Source: Filosporella fistucella (taxonomy: Eukaryota > Ascomycota > Leotiomycetes > Helotiales). From it: a stretch of 64,000 bases of DNA. Shown here piece by piece: positions 54,675-64,000 of this stretch; the stretch's first letter is position 1, and every line of letters begins with the position of its first letter. A model generated the notes under the pieces. That model made no database searches, had not been told where the DNA came from, and saw only the letters and a program-made list of their open reading frames with translations. The DNA is taken from NCBI GenBank assembly GCA_030077755.1, contig JAQJZZ010000002.1, forward strand, positions 1,984,001 through 2,048,000, written 5' to 3'. A program made the translations under genes and the position numbers.

Positions 54675-57600
54675 TCATAGCCCTCCTGGACCGATCTCAA
54701 ACAGGTTCTGTGGCCATGGGACACCCATCCCATTATTAGCTCCACCTTGCTCCATTCCTTGACCATTGGTGTTCATGTCTGTCATTCCCGTATGACTATG
54801 TGCAGCATTCGGAGTTGACATACTACGGCCTCCAAGTTGCACCAAAGCGCTTGCACTGAAGCAGTCCTGTGGCTCGATGCTACCAGCCATTGTGTTTGTC
54901 CACTGTTGCCACGAGTGGGATCCAGGATTACTGGCATGACGCTGCCAGGTATTATTGGCTTGAACTTGAGAAGCTTGAGCAGCGAACGCTGCAAGTAGAG
55001 GAGCTTCGACTGAATCCGAAGATGGCACGTATGGATATGGGTGTGGAGTTTCCTGAGGGGTATACGTCAAGTTGTTTGGCGCCGGTGGCTCGGAGTATGA
55101 AGCATATTGTGTAGCAGCTGGATAAGAAGTAGCTTGGTGTGGGATTTGACTTTCGGGCTGAGAATAAGGGGATGTCGAAGCGGCGCTTACAGTTGTACCA
55201 CTCTCGTATGGGTACGCCTGAGTTGTATTGTTTGAATATGTCTGAGGTTGGTTGGAGTAGGTACTGGAAGAGACAGGTCTGACGGGAGACTTCTGACCGT
55301 CTGAATTTGCGTGATTTTGGACATATGTTGTGTTCTTCGAAGGGAGATTTCTGCTCAACAATCCAAGAGTCCCATCCGTGACGAGACGAACACCTTCACG
55401 AAGACGATCACCAGAGCCTGGACGTGTTAGCCTGTAGCCAAGCCGACACTGCGACACCAACTTACCTAGCAGAGCACCAACATCACCCATGATATCCAAC
55501 CAGATATCCATCTCCTTTCTCAATGCAGCCAGATCAGCCGCTGATGTCTCCCCACGCTTGTCCCATTGAGCGAACAAAGTGGTCGTGATTGCCATGACAT
55601 ATACAGCACTGTTGTACCAAGTAGTGTCCAAACTCATGTGCTTCTTCAGCTGCTGTACGATATTTAACATCTGACGAGAAGACTCGACACAAATTCTCAT
55701 ACTTTCAGCATTGAAAGCAGCATCTGTGGTCAGTGAGACAGAAGGATGTCGAAGTAGGAGTCGGAATTCCAAAGACCAAATCTGAGCATACAAGGCAAAG
55801 ACGTGATGCTCACCCTCGATTTGACGTCCATCTCCTTTAACAAGTTCCGCAGGAAGACCATCTTTCCAGGCTCGCAACTTAGTCTCCAAAACATTGACCA
55901 TAGCAATGTAGTGCTCAGGATGACGTCTAACAGCGTAGATGGAAGCATACAGCTCCATGAACAACGGCACAATGCGCATGCCCTGAATACCAATATTGTG
56001 AAGACATTTGCCAGGTCTTGAGGTATCGAGCCCATTCTCGGATAGCAACTCATCATCGATAGGTTCTGGTAGTTCGACATCGAAGTCCTCGGTTCGCAGT
56101 GCCATAGGACGTCCGAGCTTGCCGCTTAATGTGACATGAATTGTGAGAAGTACCCAGAATGTCCGCTTCCGCATTTCAATTTCCAAGGGATTTGGGGCAG
56201 ACTCTGGTGCCCATCTCTTCGCCGAACGATGAAGACCAAGCTCGATAGCAAGGGAGAGGGTATTTTGGGTCAGAATCCAACTAGCACCTGGCTTGGGGAA
56301 GTTTCGAAGATGAGCACATATGAGAGCAAGTGCTTGTACATCAGCAAAAGTGTGGCTGCATGACAGCTGGTAGAACATGCTCAAAGCATGATGATAATGA
56401 AGGTTGGATTGTTGGGTAAGTTGTGAATGTTGAGCAGCATCAGCTCGATTCCGAACAGCATATTGGAAAAACATAATAGCGAAAACCATATGCAGGGTGA
56501 CGTTCTCTGCCGTCGTAAATCTTGCATTAGGTTCATCATAATAACGGAGCAGCTATTTCTTTTAGCAAATATTCGAGTATCATCACGAACGACTTACCAA
56601 TTTCATAAATGTTGGCTTATGCAAGAGTGGCAGGTATGGATTCAAAACACGAAAGTACCATTGAGCGTACTCTAATCCTTCCCCTCGAGGCGGAAAATCT
56701 GGTTTGGGAAGCCTTGGGTTGATGTTTAATGCTGATTGCAAAAATGCTTGGTAGGACTTGTTGTACAACTCAGGGTGGAAGACGGCTGAGCTTGGCTCAT
56801 CCATATCTTCTGATTCGAAATCTGCGATGTCGATTTCCATTCCAAGTATCGTCAAGGCGGTACCTTTAATAGAGCTCAGATTCAAGTTGCCCGATGAAAT
56901 ACCAAGGTAGTTGTCTCCAGTGCATCCGCCTCGAAAGGCAGGTAATGCACGGAACATGTTTGTCTCTGGTTGTCCATCGGTGCCTGTCACATTGTATGCA
57001 GTCGTAGAAGTCCAACTTGGAACCGGAGGGGTAGTAGGGTAATCAAAGCTTGTCCCCGCTGAATTCGGGTATCCGTTGATAGACTTGAATTCTCCTCCAC
57101 CGTGTGCTAGCCGTTGTTCCAACTCCATGATACGGTGCTGCAATTCGCGATTCTGCTGTTCCAACCCCTCGACATATCCTCTCGATGTAGCGCGTCCAGT
57201 GATTCTGTCCGTCGTTCGACATTCTGTATTATTTTGCAGGCAAGGCGAACATCCTCCCGGTAGTCCATCACATCTGATCTTTCGGACCTGTTGAATTGTT
57301 AGAATTGAATTTGACACATTGTGTCGAATGCGACCGTAGTATGTTCAGAGTGGTGCATCCTTCAACTTCGATGCATGTTCCCCGCGGGCCATGGTGAAAG
57401 GGCATCTTTTCCAATTGCATTGCGACCAAGTGTCGTCCCCATCTGAACATTCCCATTCTGTAGATCATGAAAGGGAAACACTGAAAGAGTATATTTACCT
57501 TGCACCGGTCGCATGCCTGACCAGTTCTCGTCGACGACTGCAATCGCTTCTTCACGGCATTTGAGAATTCTTCTGGTCTCTCAACCTTGACTTGCTTTGG

Positions 57601-57864
57601 CGGAGGCCCATTTTGGTCTTCAGCACTGCTGGATCTCTTTGCGGGCATCATGAATCCGCTGGTGGAACTTGCCGTCGAGTTTACGGACTGCCGACGTCGA
57701 ATTTCCAAATCCCGAAACTGAGTTTCTGCGAACGTCGAGCTCCGTCTTGCAACACCAACGTCGGGAATTGGCGCAGCATTCGCATACAGAGTAAAGTTGT
57801 AGGGCTCTCGTTTGATGTATTCGGAATCCAAAGGGAAATGCGGCGCGGAGTCGTAGATTATCAT
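54675..57864 (-). CDS. Large Zn2Cys6 transcription factor with fungal-specific domain
   Basis: Four exons on the minus strand: 57864-57499, 57287-56598, 56552-55466 and 55417-54675 (introns 211, 45 and 48 nt); 961 residues. The zinc cluster (about 118-146) reads ACDRCK, then VRKIRCDGLPGGCSPC and a sixth Cys. It is followed by a short linker and a coiled coil (YVEGLEQQNRELQHRIMELE). The fungal-specific domain begins around QWYFRVLNPYLPLLHKPTF. It includes ALALICAHLRNFPKPGASW, LAIELGLHRSAKRW and RKRTFWVLLTIHVTLSGKLG. The C-terminal 230 residues are Gln/Ser/Tyr/Pro-rich and disordered. Intron 1 splits the zinc cluster. Intron 3 is a multiple of three with no stop, so its retention would add 16 residues. 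This is a nuclear regulator; I cannot say of which pathway. Confidence 0.9.
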
Positions 57865-60185
57865 TTTTCAGAGGTCGGGCTTGCCAAATTACGCTAGCCG
57901 GGTTAGGTCCCGTATGTTATGGTCCTTGGGTGTTCTGGTGCTTTTGCTACTGCTCCAGTCCCAAGGTAAGCTGTGGCGAGGTATAACAGGACAAGATATT
58001 GTAGGTGATATAATGCACCTATGAGAGGTAACGCAAGGTAGATGTATCGTATTGCAGGTAAGGAAGGTGGTGAACGGTACCTAAAATCAGGTACAGTGCG
58101 GCAGTCACTTAAAAGTGTAAGGTAAGGCTGGACTTGTATAGTAAAGAGCTGATAATATCGAAGGGATTAATCTTTAATACATGCAGGAGATGCCAGGTCC
58201 AAGGAACATATGGACGAGGGATCCCATGCACATGAATACTCCCGTCTCCAGATGGACATCTGGAACTAAGGAAAGCCATCGATTGCGACCAGGGTCAACA
58301 CATGCTTGTTTTGGATTCAAGAACTCATTCGTATCTCCTCAGCTCTAACCGTTGCGGCACAAGATGATATGTCAGGGGAAGCGGTACATCGATCTACAGA
58401 CACAGCACGCTATGTTGACAAGCTCTTAGCAACAAAACCAATATAGAATGAATCGGATCAAAGTTAAGTTTATGTTAATGTAGCACTAACTCGGCTTAGG
58501 AAATATATTACGGCTGCCGGACTGATGTCAAGACCTTAGCTCCAGGTAGGCAGTTCAGTTATCTCGCGATATGAACTCCCTCACTCTTAGCTTCATGAGA
58601 TGTTCACTATTGTAATTAGACCGACTTGAGGGCAAGGCGAAATATGTGGTGTGAGTAGGTGTGAGTGGGTACGAAGTGGTCAGTGGATTTTGGAGGAGTC
58701 CAGATAGTGCATCGAGTACAATTAAGGTATGGTATGGGTAGAGAACAGACGAATTTTTGCAGCTTGGACGTCCCGGATCACAGGTCTGTGGGCTCGTGGG
58801 GAGAGTGTTCCCCTTCCCCGAACCCAAGCATCGGTTCTGAGGTTACATTTGGGATCTCTTGATTTCCCAGTTGCTCTCTGCTCTCTCTGCCTTGCCTTGC
58901 CATCTTTGCCTGGCCTTGCCTTGCCTTAGCTTGGTTGAGCCTGAATGGGCGTTTCTTTTTCGCTGGGCCCAGACGCTCTTCGGCCTTCACAGCCTTGGAT
59001 AGGACTGGCTGGAGGTGAGAAATGGTCGCCGTAGCCAATTGAAATCAACCCGGCCAAAACCCATTCCACCTTGGCACTGCTTCCCTGCCCCTCACCCTCA
59101 CCCTCTCAACCTCAGCTGGACTGTCACCATTGTAATCTGATAGGAAGGCAACTCTGTCTGCACAAACAATTATTGGACACGTTCTTCAATGTCTCTAGTG
59201 GCGTCAAGGTGCCCAGGCCAGAATATACCACTCGAGTCGTACTGAGAATGATTGTGCAAGAATAATGCGTGTAATGCGTAATTCAAGTAATGCTCTAGGC
59301 TAAGATCAATTACTTCATCATGTTCCATTGTTATTTACCATATCGGGCCGGGGTGATTTGAAAACAATGTGATTCTCAAATCTGAAGTGATCGTCCGAGC
59401 TTCAAGACCACTACCAAAGGTGCCCGTTCATGGTCCAGGTAATGCAATACAATACCTTGCCTTACAATACCACGAACCGGGTCGGGCTCGGGACTCGGAA
59501 GCGATTTAAGCTTCTTCATTTGCGTGGTGGCCGTAAGGTGACCGTGGAGCCGTGGCAAAGCGTGGCTCGTGGCTCATAGCTCAAGGCTCAAGACTCTAGC
59601 TCAACTCTACTGTACCAGGCACGACGAACTTTGTTTTTTTTCGACCACCGTAACACTCTCTCACTCCTTCCTCTCCACACCACCACCCAAAACACACACT
59701 CTAACAGCATTCCCGCACTCAACTGTCATCTAGTCTCAAACTGACAATACGAGGTTGGCCCATTTCAGCTTCATCCTTCCAGATCCCAACTAGAAGGCCC
59801 AGCAGTTCAGTCGATCAGTCAGTCTATCACACGTGGATGATCGTACTCTGCCACGCTTCACCTGCAGACCCCATCTACCACAGTATAGCCGTATTTCGCT
59901 TCAGTATTTTCAACTACCACCAGCCGTAAATCAATTCCGGACCACTGCAAGCCATCGGATTCTGAAATCCTCCGAGCACATCCAATCAACGCGACCAGAT
60001 TGCAACACCCGATTCCGGATCACAAGGCTGACGTCCAGACTCTGACGTACCTTACATTACTCGCACGCACAAGCACAATTTCTGAGATCTGAGGCTCCCA
60101 TCTCCAGTCAACCCTCCAACTTCGTAAGATTGTTCGGTGAATCAAACGGTGACCGTTAAACAGTCTCATTTTTTCAACCGCCGTT
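57865..60185. other. Long divergent intergenic region between regulator and CGI121
   Basis: About 2.3 kb without a supported gene. It is unusually long for this window's housekeeping genes and presumably carries an extended upstream region for the Zn2Cys6 regulator. It contains a GCCTT simple repeat (58889-58928). CT-rich and CA-rich sequence at 59650-59720 is typical of a start region for CGI121. Confidence 0.5.
58889..58928. repeat. Imperfect GCCTT simple repeat
   Basis: Repeats of TGCCT/TGCCTTGCCTTGCC type run for about 40 nt, with one interruption around 58901-58910. Confidence 0.6.
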
Positions 60186-62590
60186 ATGGCTCTCCTTCAG
60201 ACAGTTCATCTCGAACATCTTCCCTCAAATTATGTCGTGCATATCGCTCTCTATCGAAACATCACCAACGCCACGTTTCTCCAGCAACAACTTCTCGCAG
60301 GAAATACAGATTTTGAATACGCTCTCATTGATGCTAGTGTGGTGAGTCAAACGTACCTACCTCTTGTTACCCCACAAGTTCCTAGGTTTTCCTCACGTGA
60401 TGCAACGTTCCTCAACGACAGAATACCGCCGAGACTAGTATGTCACTGATAACTCAAATCGATAGATTGTCTCAAAAATACACATCTTGGCAGCTGCGTA
60501 CCGCGCTGTGAACGATTTACTGGAGGATAGACTAAGAAGCCGCAATGTCCATTCAGAGATGGTATTCTCACTATCTCCCAACAATAACGTTTGTTGCCCC
60601 GTTTTCTTGGTCTATTAGCCCAGCCCAGCTCCGGCCCTTCTTTGACTTCGCTTACCCAACCCCACTTGGTGTGGGAGTACAAGTGTACGGAGTACAGATC
60701 ATGTGTGTGTGTTTGTGTGTAACAGTTCGCACTACCAAGTACCGTACCCAAGCTCTGTGTTCCAACATGTCTCGTCCGTGTGTTCCGGACCGACTCGCTT
60801 CCACCCCTTATTCTCGCTTGCCCCATGTGCAGTGCTCTTTGGTGTATTACATCATGTTGTCTTGTCTCAATCTTGATCCAATCATTACTTCCAAGCTTCC
60901 TCCCTCCACTATTATACGCACGTATTGCGATGGTGTCTGAACATGTACCTGTACCGGTACCCCGCATTAGCTATGCCGCAGTCGTTTATGATGTCTTCTC
61001 ATGGAAGGAGGCACTTGCACAACGTTAGGTGGCGCCACCTACCTGACATAGCTGTCATCCGCATCCCCGTCCCCCTCTTGTTCGACTAGCCTGCCTGTCA
61101 CAAGCTGTCAGATCTGTCATCTTGACCCTGACCCGCCTCCCCCATTGTATGTCAGTCAAACTTTTATCCCATCTTAGTTCCGATCTACTGTCTCTCAATT
61201 AGGCTCCTTCACAGCTGATGCCAACACACTCTGCCTCAGCTATTCGTTCTACTTCACCACCATCTCCATGAGATAGGCTTTAGTCCACATTACTACTATG
61301 AGACATACTCTATTCTCTAGATTACTCCTTTGAGATAGAAGCTGTTCTCCACACTACTCCTTTGGGAAATACTTCATTCTCCACACTACTCTTTTGGATA
61401 CACTGCATTCTCCACACTACTACTTTCAGATGCACTTCATTCTCCACACAATCATCTCCATGAGATTGGCCCTAATCTCCTATCGAGTATCGCAAATTCC
61501 GATCTACATTCTGTCTCGGCCTTTTTCCTCATGATGATCATCATCGCATTTCCCTGATATTTCTACACATTCTGACTGTTATGTTCTTTTTCCTTCTATC
61601 ATCGTTCTACCATCGTTCCATCTATCCGTCTCTATATCTCTTGCCTCCTGACTCCTGTGTAACAATCATATGATCTTCACTTCTCATAGCAGATCTCTCC
61701 GTTGATGTCTCTCGTTTAGTCTTTCGCCTAGTTTCGCTGCATATGCTTTCCATTACGGAGTAGTCCTTCTCCTTTAGGCTCTTACCGAACAATCTAACCT
61801 TATACTATCCTATCACACACATCACAATCATCTCCTGTAGTCTTTACCTAAACTCTCGCATCGGAATCATCTCTTTTAGTCTTTACTGTATACTCTCGCG
61901 TTAAAATCATCTCTTTTAGCCTCAAATTACCATTTCTCTCGCTCCATAATCACGTCCTTTAGTCTTTCGCGCCATCTTTCGCGTCATCTTTCGCGTCGTC
62001 TATCGCGTCGTCTATCGCGTCGTCTACCGCGTCATCTCTACCATCAGACGATCACATCACAATCACTTACTCTCCTTTAATGATTCTGCCTCAGTCTCTC
62101 ACTTTACACTATCATTTAGCATTTAGCTTTATTACCTCAATCTCTTAATATCTCCTAAACTATCGCTTCCCTCTCTTCTCGCAATTCGCCGCTCCCAAAA
62201 TGCCCTAAGTTAAACACTAACAACCCACTAACTAACATACCCCACTAGATCGCAACTTCTTTCCGCACTTTCGGCATCACCCCTCAAACAACCTCCCTCC
62301 TAATCCTAAAACTGACTACTCCCTCCTCACCCCTCACCGCAGAGAGCATAGCCTCTCACCTCACAGCTCAGATACAAGGTGAAGCTATGCCGTTTGAGGA
62401 TGAGGAATTAGAGGTGTTATGTGATGAGGAGAAAGTTAGGAAGGTTTACAAACTCAATGGCACTGTACCTGGAAAGGGGAGGGGGGAGAGTAACGGAGTA
62501 GCCAATGGGGTAGATGGACAGCAAAGTAAGAGAAAGGACTTAGAAGTCTTGGTACTAGGTGCTATGGCTCTAAGAGGTCAAGGTAATTAG
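60186..62590 (+). CDS. CGI121: CGI121, subunit of the EKC/KEOPS complex
   Basis: Three exons: 60186-60341, 60466-60588 and 62249-62590; 206 residues, a normal length for fungal Cgi121. Exon 1 gives [18 protein letters not shown] and ends [10 protein letters not shown]. Exon 2 holds the family core [20 protein letters not shown], then [19 protein letters not shown]. Exon 3 continues [10 protein letters not shown] and ends with a helix and [13 protein letters not shown]. Cgi121 binds Bud32/PRPK in KEOPS, which makes the t6A modification on tRNAs reading ANN codons and is linked to telomere maintenance in yeast. Intron 1 is 124 nt. Intron 2 (GTTTGT donor, CTAAC branch region, CACTAG acceptor) is 1660 nt, extremely long for an ascomycete, and is packed with tandem repeats. 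The protein join SLSPNNN to IATSFR matches the family, so the long intron is well supported. Confidence 0.88.
61026..61041. repeat. 16-nt perfect palindrome inside CGI121 intron 2
   Basis: TAGGTGGCGCCACCTA is identical on both strands and GC-rich at its centre. Confidence 0.7.
61247..61475 (+). repeat. About 32-nt tandem repeat, seven diverged units
   Basis: Units begin at 61247, 61281, 61313, 61345, 61377, 61408 and 61440, giving spacings of 31-34 nt. The shared core is TTCTCCACACTACTCC followed by a T-rich and purine-rich half ending ACTTCA. The middle units (61345-61439) are the most alike; the outer ones are more diverged. Confidence 0.75.
61826..61980 (+). repeat. 39-43-nt tandem repeat, four units
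   Basis: AATCATCTCYTTTAGTCTTT-like units begin at 61826, 61865, 61905 and 61948. The third unit has AGCC in place of AGTC, and the fourth has ACGTCC in place of ATCTCC. The last unit runs into the 12-nt repeat that follows. Confidence 0.7.
61969..62040 (+). repeat. 12-nt tandem repeat, six units
   Basis: Six consecutive 12-mers of the form GCGTCRTCTNTC begin at 61969, 61981, 61993, 62005, 62017 and 62029. Units 3 and 4 are identical (GCGTCGTCTATC). Confidence 0.85.
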
Positions 62591-63360
62591 AAGACACTAG
62601 ATCTCCTCTAAAACACGATCATCTGCCATACCTAAGATTTGGAATTACACCTCTTTACAAGTGAGCTAAGACACGTATCATCTAATCTCGTAGATCTCTT
62701 TCTCCTTTTGAGCGTGTAATGCATGGTTTCCATGTGCATGTCTAGGGTGAAGAAGGAGTATACGTTTCAAATTGATAGACTAGAGGGTAGGTCAAACTTT
62801 AGCTCATATAATAATTTAGGATTAGTTATATGTTTTGTTCTTTCTAAGAAGCTACATTATATACTAGAGTGGTAGTAAACCTTAACAATAAATTAGCACT
62901 AATTAAACTACCTAGCATCTCTTTACGGACCGATTCTGTCCGCTGCTAGCTGTGCTAGGCAATGTACTGGGAATTCGAATGTATAAGACTTTGTTTTATT
63001 ACTGCAGAGGAAGAGGTAACGTTACTAGGGGCTAGGGTATGTTACTAGGTAGGTAGGTATGTTTCAGGATATGCTTTGGATATATATCAATTTATGAGGG
63101 TGAGATAGATGTCTGATTGGTGAGATTGAGGTATGAAATAGGATTGTTAGAAAGGAGAAAGGATATGTGTTTAATCTGCCAGTAGGGTTTCTAGAAGATC
63201 TAAGATATGGATCAAATTATGATCTGAGTGTGTATCTGAATCCGGGTCGGAGAAAGTTGGAATTCCATTCCTTTCTAGAACTATGAATCAGATTATTATA
63301 TCATTATACTTTTGAGGATATTACTTTCACTTTTGGAGGTTTAATAGGATCATCATATTG
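62591..63360. other. AT-rich region 3' of CGI121
   Basis: About 0.8 kb of AT-rich sequence with GGTAGGTAGGT-like and TTAGG-rich patches. No gene is supported. Confidence 0.45.
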
Positions 63361-63423
63361 CACAGAACAAGTTCTCAGTTGGCTGATTGTGTATTAATGA
63401 GAATCAGACATGACTCCTCTCAT

Positions 63424-64000
63424 GTCTTTTGATCAAATATCCATGTCATGATCTCTTTGAGAGGATATATCATACATGTTTGAGTTGAGAGTCCTGGGAG
63501 GGATCATCGTGTCAGTATGGTGATACACAACTCGTGAGATCTGTATGAGATCATTATTATGTTTTGGTTTAGGATCGGGTTGTGTGCAGAATTAGGTTGG
63601 TGGGAATAACTTGTGAGTGAGGTTTGTCTGGTTACTGTGTGTCAGGAGATATAACCTCTTCAGATGTTTTGATATAATCATCATGTCATAATCTGTTCGA
63701 GAGTGCATGTGTTTTTATTTGAAAGGGTATAGTGGGTTTAGCATGTGCATAAAAGATTTTGTTGGGATTCTATCACTTGGCTATCAGGGAAGGGCATACT
63801 CTCCATTTTGCTGATCGGGTCCTCAGGTGATCATTTTGGAGAGTGCTGTGTCTTTTTTGGGAGCGCTTGGTGGGACTAAGATGTGCATAACAGATTTGTT
63901 GGGATACTATCCTCAGTCAGCACTGCAGTGCTGATCGAATTCTCATGTGATCTTCTGTTTGAGAACGTTGTGTTGTGTTTAGGATTGACTGCTGGAATTC
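63424..64000 (+). repeat. Degenerate tandem array of about 120-140-nt units, continuing past the window
   Basis: Recurring blocks include GCTGATCG with TCTCATGTGATC-like sequence (63810 and 63930, 120 apart), ATGTGCATAAMAGATTTGTTGGGAT-like sequence (63743 and 63881, 138 apart), and CATGTCATAATCT with GAGAG-like sequence (about 63441, 63682, 63825 and 63943). Units are diverged and contain insertions. Part of the array may lie beyond 64000. Confidence 0.55.

Larger units (their letters stand above)
60589..62248 (+). other. 1,660-nt intron 2 of CGI121
   Basis: The intron runs from GTTTGT to CCCACTAG with a CTAACTAACAT branch region close to the acceptor. Its second half is pyrimidine-rich on the sense strand and holds three separate tandem-repeat blocks. 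Its first half includes a 16-nt perfect palindrome (61026-61041). No protein motif is seen inside it on either strand. A long, non-coding minus-strand ORF (60443-60967) overlaps exon 2 and is rejected. Confidence 0.8.

Noticed and set aside
60443..60967. 174-codon minus-strand ORF overlapping CGI121 exon 2 and intron 2
   Set aside because: Overlaps a conserved exon, has no motif and no supporting context.

Overview
The window is nuclear DNA of a filamentous ascomycete (Pezizomycotina). The evidence is short GT-AG introns (mostly 43-124 nt) with CTAAC/CTGAT branch sites, two Zn2Cys6 regulators, a HET-domain gene, a DUF7918 gene, secreted pectinases and a fungal ERG4. A Leotiomycete-like plant-associated fungus would fit, but that is inference. 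I found no tRNA, rRNA, CRISPR array or intact transposon.

Layout. 1-7.7 kb: a hypothetical protein, a gene-poor stretch, a DUF7918 protein (-) and the spliceosome-associated protein cactin (+). 8.8-14.7 kb: a fork-head factor and an exopolygalacturonase (GH28). 16.6-22.3 kb: an XLF/Nej1 end-joining protein, an unknown 437-residue protein and a C2H2 zinc-finger protein (-). 23-32 kb: RTC1/SEA2 (WDR24 type, -), an eight-exon Zn2Cys6 factor and ERG4. 32.3-33.4 kb: a secreted pectate lyase (-). 33.4-37.7 kb: gene-poor, with a stop-riddled gene relic. 37.7-43.6 kb: two divergent genes for long helical proteins. 44-47.5 kb: no supported gene. 47.5-49.7 kb: a frameshifted HET gene and a small candidate gene. 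50.4-53.6 kb: a kinesin-8. 54.7-57.9 kb: a second Zn2Cys6 factor. 60.2-62.6 kb: the KEOPS subunit CGI121 with an extraordinary 1.66-kb intron full of tandem repeats. 63.4-64 kb: a degenerate tandem array running off the edge.

How the genes relate. Most are unlinked housekeeping or regulatory genes: splicing (cactin), tRNA modification (CGI121), TORC1 signalling (RTC1), end joining (XLF), ergosterol synthesis (ERG4) and microtubule control (kinesin-8). The exopolygalacturonase and pectate lyase are both pectin-degrading secreted enzymes, 18 kb apart. The divergent helical-protein pair and the HET relic are the accessory part.

Splice models were built by hand from reading-frame continuity and splice consensus. 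Each proposed CDS sums to an exact multiple of three and, where a family is known, the joined protein matches its motifs. Family names come from motif recognition, not from database searches.
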